Source: Pseudoalteromonas sp. S16_S37 (GTDB lineage: Bacteria > Pseudomonadota > Gammaproteobacteria > Enterobacterales > Alteromonadaceae). From it: a stretch of 64,000 nucleotides of DNA. The translations under genes and the position numbers were made by a program. The stretch covers positions 1 to 64,000 of the forward strand of contig NZ_JAAUWV010000009.1 of assembly GCF_014694405.1 (NCBI RefSeq), written 5' to 3'. The notes beneath the pieces were generated by a model, which was not told the origin of the DNA, ran no database searches, and saw nothing but the letters and a program-made list of their open reading frames with translations. Positions within the stretch are counted from its first letter, which is position 1. Every line of letters starts with the position of its first letter. Positions 54,564-63,589 of the stretch are shown here, piece after piece.

Positions 54564-55091
54564 CTATTCAATATCATTATGTTGAACGTAGATAAGTTGC
54601 TCTATTGCAAAATCATATTGTTGTGCAGTTTGCACAAAATCGTCTATGACGGATTGGCTTACTTTTGGCGTTCTGGCCAATAGCCATAGATACTCTTTGT
54701 TATAACTGGTGACATATGCATACTGATATGCGTTTTGATCTAATCCGAATACAACATAAGAGCCATAAAACGGCCCAAAAAACGACACTTTTAAATGGCC
54801 AATATCATCGCCGTTGACAAATTTTGCGATGCCATCGGCTTGTTGCCATTCTTTGTCTTGTGTGTGATAACCTTTATTAATGACTTCGACTGAGCCATCG
54901 TTATTAATAGCATAAGTGGCGGTCACGTTACTTAGGTTCTGCTCAAAGCTGTGGTCGAGGCGGGCAATTTCATACCATTTACCTTGGTACTTTTGTATAT
55001 TGAAATTACTAACGGGTTGTATGTTTTCAGGCAGGCCAGTGCAAGCACCAAGCAAAGTGACTAGGCCTAAAGATGCAATGAGTTGTTTCAT
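54564..55091 (-). CDS. blc: Outer membrane lipocalin (Blc-like)
   Basis: 175 residues, lipoprotein signal with lipobox LGAC (Cys17). Lipocalin motifs: the first-strand K-x-x-G-x-W-Y-E pattern KYQGKWYEIARLDHSFEQ, then VTATYAINNDGSVEVINKGY, GHLKVSFFGPFYGSYVVFGLD and YLWLLARTPKVSQ. Blc binds lysophospholipids or fatty acids at the outer membrane. Single gene, divergent from yaiI. Confidence 0.92.
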   Translation of the reverse strand: MKQLIASLGLVTLLGACTGLPENIQPVSNFNIQKYQGKWYEIARLDHSFEQNLSNVTATYAINNDGSVEVINKGYHTQDKEWQQADGIAKFVNGDDIGHLKVSFFGPFYGSYVVFGLDQNAYQYAYVTSYNKEYLWLLARTPKVSQSVIDDFVQTAQQYDFAIEQLIYVQHNDIE

Positions 55092-55194
55092 CGGTCAGCT
55101 TAAAAATGGTTTTATCTAAATAATAGTAGGTTACGAGGATAAGAACCGTTAAGATCAACTTTATACCAAGTAATAAACAAGACGAAAGAATACC

Positions 55195-55647
55195 ATGAAA
55201 ATTTGGGTTGATGCCGATGCTTGTCCTGCGGTAATTAAAGAAATTATATTCAGAGCGGCGCAACGCACGCAAACTGTGACAACGTTAGTGGCAAATCATG
55301 CGATGCGAGTACCTGCCACGCAATATGTGAACCTTCTACAAGTGAGTAAAGGGTTTGATATCGCCGATAACGAAATAGTAAAGCGTGTTCAATCGGGTGA
55401 TATTGTTATCACAGCTGATATTCCTCTTGCTGCAGAAGTCATTGAATTGGGCGCTCTTGCGATTAATCCAAGAGGTGAGGAATATACCATTCACAATATT
55501 AAGTCGATTTTAAATATGCGCGATTTTATGGATACCATGCGTAGCAGTGGTGTGGAAATGAGCGGCGGGCCTCCAAAGCTTTCAAATGCCGATAAACAAG
55601 CCTTTGGTAACGCGCTAGACCGCTTGCTGACAAAAGCCAGGTCATGA
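55195..55647 (+). CDS. yaiI: YaiI/YqxD family protein
   Basis: 150 residues of the UPF0178/DUF188 family: [17 protein letters not shown] at the N terminus, [19 protein letters not shown] and [17 protein letters not shown] in the middle, and [28 protein letters not shown] near the end. The D-A-D-A-C opening and the later Asp suggest a PIN/NYN-like nuclease fold; no activity is known. Its stop overlaps the next start by four bases (ATGA), so the two are coupled. Confidence 0.93.
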   Translation: MKIWVDADACPAVIKEIIFRAAQRTQTVTTLVANHAMRVPATQYVNLLQVSKGFDIADNEIVKRVQSGDIVITADIPLAAEVIELGALAINPRGEEYTIHNIKSILNMRDFMDTMRSSGVEMSGGPPKLSNADKQAFGNALDRLLTKARS

Positions 55648-56171
55648 AAATACTAACTCGCGGATTTGGCCAAGTAAGTGGTCTTATAGCAATTTATATT
55701 GAACATGCCCCGCCTATGCAGGAATACAAGGAATTGGAGTCAGTTCAAGCGCTTAGGCTTGGTGAAATCGAAATGATAACTAGTGCTTCTGGCAATGGCT
55801 GGCGGAAAATATTTAATGTCTATGCCAAAATACTCGGACAACTAGGCCATACAGATCACAATTTTACTAACTATAAAAGTTGGCAAGATTATCGCCAGCA
55901 ATGCCTATTGCAAAGCCATAGCCAAGAAGCCTTGTTGTTCAGTGTGCCGAACTTGCATGACTCACAGTACCGATATCATGTTATTGCTGGGCGCACCTAT
56001 GCCAAAAAGCTATTCCGAGATCACATTTTTACTAACTCACTAATTTGGTTGGATGATGAATTTGCAGTTGATAAAACACATAATTTAGTGGTTTGCCCTT
56101 TTTTGGATTATCGGCAGTTAAGTAATATAAAAATCAACAAACTATGTGACATCTTACATAGCTTGAACTAG
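55644..56171 (+). CDS. Hypothetical protein carrying two copies of the dispersed repeat
   Basis: 175 residues, family not recognised. It is translationally coupled to yaiI. Two stretches, DHNFTN (residues 71-76) and DHIFTN (126-131), are encoded by copies of the 20-bp repeat on the opposite strand (55853-55872 and 56018-56037), both in the same reading frame. No signal or membrane segment; a C-terminal [16 protein letters not shown] stretch. A cytoplasmic protein is likely. Function unknown. Confidence 0.75.
   Translation: MKILTRGFGQVSGLIAIYIEHAPPMQEYKELESVQALRLGEIEMITSASGNGWRKIFNVYAKILGQLGHTDHNFTNYKSWQDYRQQCLLQSHSQEALLFSVPNLHDSQYRYHVIAGRTYAKKLFRDHIFTNSLIWLDDEFAVDKTHNLVVCPFLDYRQLSNIKINKLCDILHSLN
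55853..55872 (-). repeat. 20-bp repeat copy inside coding sequence, 1
   Basis: Plus strand AGATCACAATTTTACTAACT; reverse complement AGTTAGTAAAATTGTGATCT, matching the array consensus except one A to T. Encodes D-H-N-F-T-N. Confidence 0.75.
56018..56037 (-). repeat. 20-bp repeat copy inside coding sequence, 2
   Basis: Plus strand AGATCACATTTTTACTAACT; reverse complement AGTTAGTAAAAATGTGATCT, a perfect fit to the array consensus. Encodes D-H-I-F-T-N in the same frame as the copy 165 bases upstream. Confidence 0.8.
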
Positions 56172-56215
56172 CCTAAATAATACTCACACCGATTGCCGCT
56201 AAGGATGCAAAAAGC

Positions 56216-56599
56216 ATGAAAATACTCGTGGTCGATGATATGCCACTGATGCGCCATGTAATGATTAACATGCTGCGTCGTTTAGAGTATGAAGACATCA
56301 CAGAAGCAACGGATGGCAGTCAGGCCATTAAGCTCTTAAAAACGCATCACTATGATTTACTCATAACAGATTTAAATATGCCTAAAATGAATGGCAAGGA
56401 GCTTATTGATAAAATTAGGCAAGAGCTAAAGCTCACTGACTTGGCTATTGTGGTGGTAACGTGTGATGATAATAAGCAAACCGTACTTAATTTGATTTCT
56501 GCCAAAATAGACGGAATGATAGTAAAGCCTTTTACACTCAATACCTTATTAAAGCAGCTTCAGTATGTTGCTAGTCGGCGCGACAAACAACCCCAGTAA
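56216..56599 (+). CDS. CheY-like single-domain response regulator
   Basis: 127 residues, a receiver alone: ILVVDDMPLMRHVMINMLRRLEYEDITEATDG, phospho-acceptor Asp in LLITDLNMPKMNGKEL, conserved Thr in VVVTCDD and Lys in MIVKPFTLN. Close in layout to chemotaxis-type stand-alone receivers; no kinase gene adjoins it. Its 3' end overlaps the convergent methyltransferase gene by 29 bases. Confidence 0.9.
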   Translation: MKILVVDDMPLMRHVMINMLRRLEYEDITEATDGSQAIKLLKTHHYDLLITDLNMPKMNGKELIDKIRQELKLTDLAIVVVTCDDNKQTVLNLISAKIDGMIVKPFTLNTLLKQLQYVASRRDKQPQ

Positions 56600-57239
56600 A
56601 GCCTAGCGCTTTAAAATAGTGGTGTGGTGTGTCAAATCCTGTTTGCGTGAGCAATTCAGCCAAACGCATTCTGTCTAAAGGATAAAACTCATGCTGTAAG
56701 TTGTGACGCATGCGCTGCTCCCCTATTTCTGTCAACCCCAATTGTCGACATGCCAGTAGTTGAGATTCTCGCTCAAACTCGGTTTCAGGGGCCATCAAAT
56801 CCGCTAAAAATAAAGGTGCTCGATGTGGTAGTTGCGCTCGGATAGCGCTAAGTAAATCTTGTTTATCACCATCATCGGGTAAAAAATGTAACACCAATAA
56901 GCACAGTGCGGCATCAATGTGTTCGCCGCTCGGCTTTGCCAATGGAGCGTTCACGATAGTGACCCGGCTGCTTAAACCCAAGTTAGTAAAATTTTGATCT
57001 GCGATAGCAAGCATATCGTCAGAAATGTCTTGAGCTATAAAGTGCCAATGTGGATTAAGTTGCGCAAGTGCGATGATATCTTTGCCTGTGCCAGCCCCTA
57101 CCACCAAGATATTCGCTTCATCAGGGAGTAGCGTTTTTAGCTGCGCGGCTGTTAAATCATGCAGTAACTCGTATCCTGGCACTAAACGCGTAATACGTTG
57201 ATCATAATTGTTTGCTTCATCCGCTTTAAAACTTGGCAT
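56571..57239 (-). CDS. Class I SAM-dependent methyltransferase
   Basis: 222 residues. Motif I is ILVVGAGTGKDIIALAQ, followed by the acidic FIAQDISDDMLAIA and the LLVLHFLPDDGDKQDLL core strand. Residues 81-86, DQNFTN, are encoded by a copy of the 20-bp repeat. Its ATG shares one base with the sbcC stop (TAATG), so it is the third gene of the operon sbcD-sbcC-methyltransferase. Substrate unknown; a link to DNA-end processing is only suggested by position. Confidence 0.85.
   Translation of the reverse strand: MPSFKADEANNYDQRITRLVPGYELLHDLTAAQLKTLLPDEANILVVGAGTGKDIIALAQLNPHWHFIAQDISDDMLAIADQNFTNLGLSSRVTIVNAPLAKPSGEHIDAALCLLVLHFLPDDGDKQDLLSAIRAQLPHRAPLFLADLMAPETEFERESQLLACRQLGLTEIGEQRMRHNLQHEFYPLDRMRLAELLTQTGFDTPHHYFKALGFTGVVCRAD
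56981..57000 (+). repeat. 20-bp repeat copy inside coding sequence, 3
   Basis: AGTTAGTAAAATTTTGATCT on the plus strand, inside the minus-strand methyltransferase gene. One base from the array consensus (A to T). Encodes D-Q-N-F-T-N, the same frame as the two copies in the unknown gene at 55644. Confidence 0.75.
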
Positions 57240-60200
57240 TAGCCCTGTCCTTTTATCTGAATACTTGAGTAACCGCCAGGCTGCTTTTTAACATGTATTT
57301 GTGTTGCAACACGTTCGGTCATTTCACTGACGTGTGAAATGACTCCTACCTTACGCCCTTGTGCTTGCAATGAGTCTAGTGCATCTAACGCCACACTCAA
57401 AGTTTCTGGGTCAAGAGTGCCAAACCCTTCGTCGATAAATAACGAACTGATCTGCACTTTATTAGCCGATAGCGACGCCAACCCCAGTGCAAGTGCCAAT
57501 GACACTAAAAATGATTCACCACCGGATAGCGTGTTTACTGAACGTTGCTCATCAGCCATATCTTTATCTATTATGGCAATGTTTAGCGAATGCCCTATTA
57601 CACTCAGACGATACCTTTTTGAGAGACTGCTCAAATGCTGATTAGCATATTGCAGCAAGATCTTCAGGGTTTGGGTTTGGGCAATGTTACGCAGCTTCTT
57701 ACCTGTTGCATCGCCAAGTAGTTTGTCTAGCAAATACCAATGTTCATACTTCGCTTGTAGTTGAGTGAGCTGCGTTTGTTGTTGCGCTCGCGAAGCAACG
57801 TTTTGCTGATGCTGCTTTAATTGACTGCTAAGCTCTAGCCATTGTGATTGGGTCAATTCAATTTGAGCATTCACTTTATCTAGTGACTCAACGAGCGCTT
57901 GTTTTGAAGCGCTGATGCGACAGAGCGCTTCATGCTGTTCAATCTCTTCAAGCAGGTGACTGTGTCGTGCTTGAGCTTGTGCATGGTGTTGTTGCAGCAA
58001 AAGGTGTGCATCTAGCACTTGTTTATACTGCTCAAACGGCACTGAGAGCAACTCACTGACTCGCTCAGCAGTGAGTTCAGGGTGATGCAGTTGTTGTACC
58101 TGCAGCCAGTTATCAAAGCGCTCAGTAACGTTATTTTGTAGCGTTTCATTTTCGCTTAACTGTGTTTGTAAGTGACTGAGTTTAAGAGCTTGCTGATGTT
58201 TTTCATGCTCTAGTTGAGCAAGTTTTTGCTTGGCCTCATTGAACTGTTGGTTGGCATGCTCTTGCTGGCGTTGTAGTGAGGTAAACCACTCATCTACATC
58301 CACTTCAAGTGCAAGTAGCTTACTGCGTTGCTGGTCTAAATCAGCTAAGGTACTGTGCAACTGTGTAAGCTGAGCCTGTTGTTGAGCAAACTGGTTGTTT
58401 TGCATAACAAGATTGTGCTCACAATTGGCTAGTGTTGATTGTAGTTGGCTTTGCGTTTGTGCCAGCTCTTGCGCTGTTTTTTGCCAAGTATCGTATTGCG
58501 CAACATCATCACGTAACGCATCAACAGCAGCTTGCGGGCTTTGTGCAAAGTTCAACCACCAGGCTTCATCATGATACAGCTGTTGTGCTTTTTGCTTGAG
58601 CTGTAATATGTTTTGCTGAATATCTCGTTGCTGCTGTTGGCTTGTTTCAATATTGCTTGATAAATGTTGCAGCTGTTGCTGCGCCTGCGCATATTGCTGC
58701 TCAGATTTACTAAGCGATTGCTGCGATGACTTTATTTGCGACCACAGTGTTTGCTGTTGTCTACTTAGCTCACTATAAAGTTTTAAATCTTGCTCAATAG
58801 TGCTTAATTGTTGTTGCGCAGCGTCTGCATTAGGTGGATTATCGTAGCCTAATGCACGTAATTGTGAGTCAATTTGAGCATGTTGCTCTTTAAGCTGAGC
58901 TTGGCGTTGCAAGGCGACCTGAAGCTGCGCGTTGACTTGTTCATGAGCAACCATCTGTTCATTGTGGCGCTGTTGTGATTGTTGCTGAGCTTGCATAGCG
59001 CTTTGCTGCTGTGCTGAAAAGTCGGCAATTAAAGTTTGCCAATGACTGTCAATGTGCTTAACCCCATATGGGTGCTCGGTTGCACCACATACCATGCATT
59101 CTTCACCCTCTTTAAGTTGCGCACGCAAGGCGCTAATGCTGTCACTGGCACGCAGCTTTACTTGTGTCAGATTCTCCTGAGTTACCAGTGCGCGTTGTTT
59201 GTGTAACTCCACTTGCTTGGCGGTATCTTGTAACTGAAGTTTGAGGGTCTGTTGCTGATGGCGGTGTTTGTCAATACCAGCACTAAGTTGCAGCAATTCA
59301 TGCTCGCACTTCTGTGCTTCTAATGACAATTTAACGGCCGACTTTAAATCATAATGCTGTTTTTGTAGTGCCTCATAGTCTAATGGCGTAAGTTGCTTCT
59401 CAAGTTCTTGTTGGCGTAATTCAAGCGCTGCGAAGGACTGCTTTTGCTGCTGGATCTGTGTTTGCAACGGTACTATCTTTTGAATTAACTCACTATGCTG
59501 TGTTTGTTGTTCAATATGTTGCCGTTGGTATTGCTCAATACGCTGCGCATAGTCGTTGAGATTGTCGAATATGTTATCAAGGTGTGACCAGTGCTCATGG
59601 GCACCTGCAAGCTTACTGCCCTGCTCTAGCTGCAACCTAATATCTTGTTGCGCGGTTTTGTTGTCATTGAGCTTGCCAGCTGCGGCGTTAAGCTGTGATT
59701 GCAACTCATCAATGGCTTGCTGAATGATTAGCTGTTGTTTTTGGTTATCAGAAATTTGTTGTTGTGTAACGCTGCGCTGATTATCTAAGCTGCGTATTTG
59801 CTTAACCTTTGGTTCTTGCTCTTTTAGCTGCAAAGTGGCCTGTTGTTGCGCTTGCTGCGCAGATGACACGAGGCTTTGTTGGTTACTAAGTTGTAGATCG
59901 TAATCTTGTTTTGCCAGTTCAGTCTGTTGCGCATGGAGCTGACTGTGCTGCGCTTTTAGCGTATTTTCTTGGTGTCGGTTATCTGCAATTTGTTGTGTGA
60001 GTTGAGCGAGTTGCGCTTGTTTTACCGCAGATGCTTGGTCACTTAGTTGTGTCTCTATTTCAAGTAACTGCTGTTGATATTGTTGAAGTTTTTGTTGTTG
60101 CTGCTCACTGGTATTCAGCCATTGAATATCCCGCTGATATTGATCACTTTGCGTCTTAAGTTGTTTAAGCTCACTATCAAGGTTCGTTATTTGCAAGTTC

Positions 60201-60901
60201 AAAGCGGCTAGTTCATCATCCGATAGTATGCGATAGTGAGTTAGGCTCTGCTGCACTTGTTCAAGTTCAGTTTTTTTCTCTTTATGACGCTCAAAAATGG
60301 CTTGCCCTAAGCGGCTAAATTTGTCGGTGCCAGTTAAGCACTCAAGCAATTGTGCTCGTTCGTCAGCGCTGGCTTTCAAAAATGCTGCAAATTCGTGCTG
60401 GGCCAGTAATACGGCGCGAGTAAATTGTTCAAAGCTCAAACCAATTAACTGCTCGATTTTGCTAACGGTTGTGTTGCTTGATTGCGTCAGAATTGACTCG
60501 TCACTGACACGAATGAGTTGATGTTCAGGGCGTTTTAACTTGCCATCAGTTTTTTTTCGAGCGCGTTCTATCTTCCAACGTGCAATGTAACGCTCACCAT
60601 CTTGGCCAACAAATACTACTTCGGCTTGCCCGTGAGCACATCCTCTGCGCAGTAAATTACGCGGATCATTAAGTTTTATATCGTCGCCATTAAATGCCAC
60701 CGTGTTCTTCAAGTCATTTTTTAATCGCGCGGTTTTGCCATATAAAGCCAAACAGATACCATCGAGCAACGTACTCTTGCCCGCGCCCGTATCACCGGTT
60801 ATCGCAAATAAGCCACTATGGCTAAGCGGAGGGGCTTCAAAGTCTACTTCTGCGTGAGTCAACGAAGCGAGGTTTTTGATCGACAAACTAAGTAATTTCA
60901 T
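57239..60901 (-). CDS. sbcC: Nuclease SbcCD subunit C
   Basis: 1220-residue SMC-like ATPase of the SbcCD (Mre11/Rad50-like) complex, which processes DNA hairpins and blocked ends. Walker A GDTGAGKST at residues 36-44, Q-loop region, then very long Gln-rich coiled coils on both sides of the zinc hook CMVCGATEHPYG (Cys pair near 601-604), and the C-terminal signature LSGGESFLVSLALALGLASL (near 1125) with Walker B SSLFIDEGFGTLDPETL. Overlaps sbcD by four bases (ATGA). Length is larger than E. coli SbcC (about 1048), due to longer coiled coils. Confidence 0.96.
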   Translation of the reverse strand: MKLLSLSIKNLASLTHAEVDFEAPPLSHSGLFAITGDTGAGKSTLLDGICLALYGKTARLKNDLKNTVAFNGDDIKLNDPRNLLRRGCAHGQAEVVFVGQDGERYIARWKIERARKKTDGKLKRPEHQLIRVSDESILTQSSNTTVSKIEQLIGLSFEQFTRAVLLAQHEFAAFLKASADERAQLLECLTGTDKFSRLGQAIFERHKEKKTELEQVQQSLTHYRILSDDELAALNLQITNLDSELKQLKTQSDQYQRDIQWLNTSEQQQQKLQQYQQQLLEIETQLSDQASAVKQAQLAQLTQQIADNRHQENTLKAQHSQLHAQQTELAKQDYDLQLSNQQSLVSSAQQAQQQATLQLKEQEPKVKQIRSLDNQRSVTQQQISDNQKQQLIIQQAIDELQSQLNAAAGKLNDNKTAQQDIRLQLEQGSKLAGAHEHWSHLDNIFDNLNDYAQRIEQYQRQHIEQQTQHSELIQKIVPLQTQIQQQKQSFAALELRQQELEKQLTPLDYEALQKQHYDLKSAVKLSLEAQKCEHELLQLSAGIDKHRHQQQTLKLQLQDTAKQVELHKQRALVTQENLTQVKLRASDSISALRAQLKEGEECMVCGATEHPYGVKHIDSHWQTLIADFSAQQQSAMQAQQQSQQRHNEQMVAHEQVNAQLQVALQRQAQLKEQHAQIDSQLRALGYDNPPNADAAQQQLSTIEQDLKLYSELSRQQQTLWSQIKSSQQSLSKSEQQYAQAQQQLQHLSSNIETSQQQQRDIQQNILQLKQKAQQLYHDEAWWLNFAQSPQAAVDALRDDVAQYDTWQKTAQELAQTQSQLQSTLANCEHNLVMQNNQFAQQQAQLTQLHSTLADLDQQRSKLLALEVDVDEWFTSLQRQQEHANQQFNEAKQKLAQLEHEKHQQALKLSHLQTQLSENETLQNNVTERFDNWLQVQQLHHPELTAERVSELLSVPFEQYKQVLDAHLLLQQHHAQAQARHSHLLEEIEQHEALCRISASKQALVESLDKVNAQIELTQSQWLELSSQLKQHQQNVASRAQQQTQLTQLQAKYEHWYLLDKLLGDATGKKLRNIAQTQTLKILLQYANQHLSSLSKRYRLSVIGHSLNIAIIDKDMADEQRSVNTLSGGESFLVSLALALGLASLSANKVQISSLFIDEGFGTLDPETLSVALDALDSLQAQGRKVGVISHVSEMTERVATQIHVKKQPGGYSSIQIKGQG

Positions 60902-62109
60902 GAGTGTGATTCTTCATCCATTGAATTAATGACTTGTGCTAAGCATTCTTTTACTTGTTCGGGAAGCTCATCATCGGCACTCACTTGTTCGGCAAATGCT
61001 AACGAAAGTAGCGTCATCGGATCGAGTTGTTCGACTTTACCAAGGTCTTCAAAATAACTATCTTTGGTTTGTACAGCCGAGCTTACCCTTTCAATACCGC
61101 AAAAAAGTAGTGGTTTATCACTTATCGCTTCATCAATTGCTGAACGAAACTGGCTGCTTGTTTCACTGCTATTTAAGCGCAGACGAACATAACTAGGTGG
61201 CGCATCTGTATCAAGCTCTAGTGCATCGATAAGCTCGCATAAAGTAGTTAAATCGGCACCGCCTTGCTCCGGCAATAAAATAAGCTGCTGGTACCTTGGA
61301 ACGTAAAGGGGCTTTACACTACTGAGTTGCTTACCTGAAAATTCAGCGATCAGCACTTGATGCTGATAATTTCTTTCTGAAAATGACATTGGCAATGGCG
61401 TACCGCTATAACGAATGTGCTCACTTTTTGCGACCGTTTGCGCTTTATGTAAATGTCCAAGCGCAACATAATCCGCATGCTGTTTGAAAATATTGGCATT
61501 AATGGCCTCAAAGCCACCGATGGAAATATTTCTTTCTGAATCACTAGAAATGTCGCCACCTTTGGCGTGTAGATGGCCGAGTAAAATAAGGGGCTCATGT
61601 TCGCTTAGTGGTAGCGCGTGTTCAAGTGCTTGCTGGTATGCCTCAGACACGGCTTGCTGGTAACTAATATCTGAGGTTATGGTGATATCCGCAGCCCTCA
61701 AAAATGGCATTGCTACAACGTGGGCTGTTCCGTTTTTTGTTACAATAGACTTTACAACGTTTTCTGGCGCATTTTTGTCGAAACGGCCAACAACGTGGGT
61801 ATCAAAGAGTTGTAAAAGCGGCTTTGCGGTTTCTATGCGATTAGCGGAGTCATGATTGCCAGCAATAAGGACTATATGTAAGTCAGGGCAAAGTTGTTTT
61901 GCATGCTTGATGAAAGAATACAGCTGTTGCTCAGCACTGGCTGGCGGAGTTGCAGTATGGTAAATGTCGCCTGCAACAACAAGTAAATCAATAGCTTGTG
62001 TTTTAAGCGTGTTGGCAAGCCACTCCAAAAATACTTGCTGTTCTTGCGCACGACTATGTTCATAAAACTGTTGGCCCAAATGCCAATCAGAGGAATGCAA
62101 TACTCTCAT
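60898..62109 (-). CDS. sbcD: Nuclease SbcCD subunit D
   Basis: 403-residue Mre11-type nuclease. Metal-binding phosphoesterase motifs in order: RVLHSSDWHLGQQFYEHSR (D8, H10), LLVVAGDIYHTATPP, VLIAGNHDSANRIE, LILLGHLHAKGGD and YVALGHLHKAQTV. It works with SbcC as an endo/exonuclease on double-strand ends and hairpins. First of the operon sbcD-sbcC-methyltransferase. The stretch GTAAAGGGGCTTTAC at 61303-61317 inside it looks like the dispersed element but is probably chance. Confidence 0.96.
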   Translation of the reverse strand: MRVLHSSDWHLGQQFYEHSRAQEQQVFLEWLANTLKTQAIDLLVVAGDIYHTATPPASAEQQLYSFIKHAKQLCPDLHIVLIAGNHDSANRIETAKPLLQLFDTHVVGRFDKNAPENVVKSIVTKNGTAHVVAMPFLRAADITITSDISYQQAVSEAYQQALEHALPLSEHEPLILLGHLHAKGGDISSDSERNISIGGFEAINANIFKQHADYVALGHLHKAQTVAKSEHIRYSGTPLPMSFSERNYQHQVLIAEFSGKQLSSVKPLYVPRYQQLILLPEQGGADLTTLCELIDALELDTDAPPSYVRLRLNSSETSSQFRSAIDEAISDKPLLFCGIERVSSAVQTKDSYFEDLGKVEQLDPMTLLSLAFAEQVSADDELPEQVKECLAQVINSMDEESHS

Positions 62110-62162
62110 TCAGCGTTTCCTTGACGATAGAAACGCTAATATATCATTGTCAGTGTGCTTGG

Positions 62163-62402
62163 TTAACGGCTTATTTGCATCCAAGCGAAAAGAATTATAG
62201 GTAAAACAAGCAATAACAATAAAGCTGGTGTCTTGAATGCTTTTACTTGCTTAGCCTGAAGCCTTTTTAAAGCTGACTTTTCGTTACATGCCGCTACTTT
62301 ATCGATATAAAAGTAGCCATCATCTAAATACTCTTTGCAATTTTGCTCATCCGCAGGAATGGCAACAAGCTTCTCTTGTTTTTTTAGGATGTAAAAATCC
62401 AT
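62163..62402 (-). CDS. Hypothetical small membrane protein
   Basis: 79 residues from ATG 62402, which has GGTGAG upstream. Soluble N-terminal part (FYILKKQEKLVAIPADEQNCKEYLDDGYFYIDKVAACNEK) and one C-terminal membrane segment (TPALLLLLVLPIILFAWM), so a tail-anchored or C-terminal-anchor topology with the bulk in the cytoplasm. No known family. It lies 53 bases upstream of sbcD on the same strand. Confidence 0.7.
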   Translation of the reverse strand: MDFYILKKQEKLVAIPADEQNCKEYLDDGYFYIDKVAACNEKSALKRLQAKQVKAFKTPALLLLLVLPIILFAWMQISR

Positions 62403-62414
62403 ACTGCTCACCAC

Positions 62415-62862
62415 ATTTTTTCTTGCTAAACGGGTTTATTTATACGAGCAAAAGTGAGGCCAACTTTTTGGGACATTTTTGCACGAAATAAAAAAGTGCG
62501 GGATTTTAAAGATAATTTCGGGTAAAGATCAATAAAAAAATTTGTTTTTTTAATTTATTTCCCAAATAGAGACAATAATTTCAAAAAATACAAGTTGGCA
62601 TGCCGTTTTATTGGCGTCTGCGGAGGTTTGTTTGCAATTATGTATATAAATTATTTTATATCGTTATAAGAACAAACGTGCTTCAATGCAATAGATGCGA
62701 GATAATCTGCCGCCTATTCGGCTACAATTGTCATCACTATTGTTTTTATCAGTGCAATTAAATAACGTGAAAACTTTGAAGGGATGGTAACTTAGCGCTT
62801 TGCAAGATAGTGCTTGGTGGCCTATGGTTAAACAACATTCGCCACTAATGGCAGGGATAATA
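62415..62862. other. Gene-free stretch upstream of the HAD gene
   Basis: About 450 very AT-rich bases. TTGCAA and TTTATA spaced by 17 bases (about 62633-62661) could be a weak promoter for the HAD gene. I see no open frame, repeat or hairpin worth naming. Confidence 0.45.
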
Positions 62863-63498
62863 ATGTTACAATTAAATGCACAGGCGTGCTCATACAGTAG
62901 TGCCATGATCCAACAGACAATAAAAGGTGTGATCTTTGACCTAGACGGCACCCTAGTTAGCTCCGATTTAGACTTTCAGTTGATCAAAGCACAAGTCGGT
63001 TGCTCGCCAGAGCAAGATTTGCTCGATTTTATCGCTCAACTTCCTTCACCCTACATGCGCCAAGAAGCAATGAACATCGTTCATCAACACGAAATGCTAG
63101 ATGCGCAAAATGCGCAGCTTTTACCCGGCGTTGCCGATAGCATAAAGCGCTTAGAGCAAATGCAAATTCCAATGGCTATTGTGACCCGCAACTTTGGCCG
63201 CGCCGCAAAATTAAAGCTAGAACAATGTAATTTGCCTATCTCGTTGATATTGACTCGGGATGATGCCCCGGCAAAGCCAAATCCAAGCGCCCTTTTGCAT
63301 ATTGCGAAGCAATGGCAATTTTCAACACCTCATTGTATGTATGTGGGTGATTATTTGTATGATATACAAGCTGCGCACAATGCCAAAATGCGATCTTGCC
63401 TATATGCGCCAAACGATATGCCGCATTATGCAAGTCAAGCACACCATATACTCCGTCATTTTCAAGAGCTGCCTGAGCTTGTAAAAGCCTTTGCTTAG
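62863..63498 (+). CDS. HAD-superfamily hydrolase
   Basis: I choose ATG 62863, with AGGGA six bases upstream, giving 211 residues; an in-frame ATG at 62905 opens MIQQTIKGVIFDLDGT and is the alternative if translation starts at the conserved domain. HAD motifs: nucleophile FDLDGTLV, motif II VTRN, motif III Lys in DDAPAKPNPSALL, and motif IV VGDYLYDIQAA. Small cap; a phosphatase such as phosphoglycolate phosphatase or a relative. Substrate unknown. Followed by a hairpin (63538-63562). Confidence 0.85.
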   Translation: MLQLNAQACSYSSAMIQQTIKGVIFDLDGTLVSSDLDFQLIKAQVGCSPEQDLLDFIAQLPSPYMRQEAMNIVHQHEMLDAQNAQLLPGVADSIKRLEQMQIPMAIVTRNFGRAAKLKLEQCNLPISLILTRDDAPAKPNPSALLHIAKQWQFSTPHCMYVGDYLYDIQAAHNAKMRSCLYAPNDMPHYASQAHHILRHFQELPELVKAFA

Positions 63499-63537
63499 GT
63501 TTGCGTGTGACAATGCCTATCAAACACTAGCCCAATG

Positions 63538-63562
63538 GCGAGAGTCTTGTTAAAATCTCGCC
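63538..63562 (+). terminator. Hairpin after the HAD gene
   Basis: GGCGAGA (63538-63544) pairs with TCTCGCC (63556-63562). No real T run (AATTTAAT), so termination is uncertain. Confidence 0.5.
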
Positions 63563-63589
63563 AATTTAATCTATAAAACGAGAATTAAG

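Noticed and set aside
61303-61317. GTAAAGGGGCTTTAC in sbcD as a copy of the dispersed element
   Set aside because: It encodes the conserved VKPLYVPRY region and differs in the centre; probably chance.
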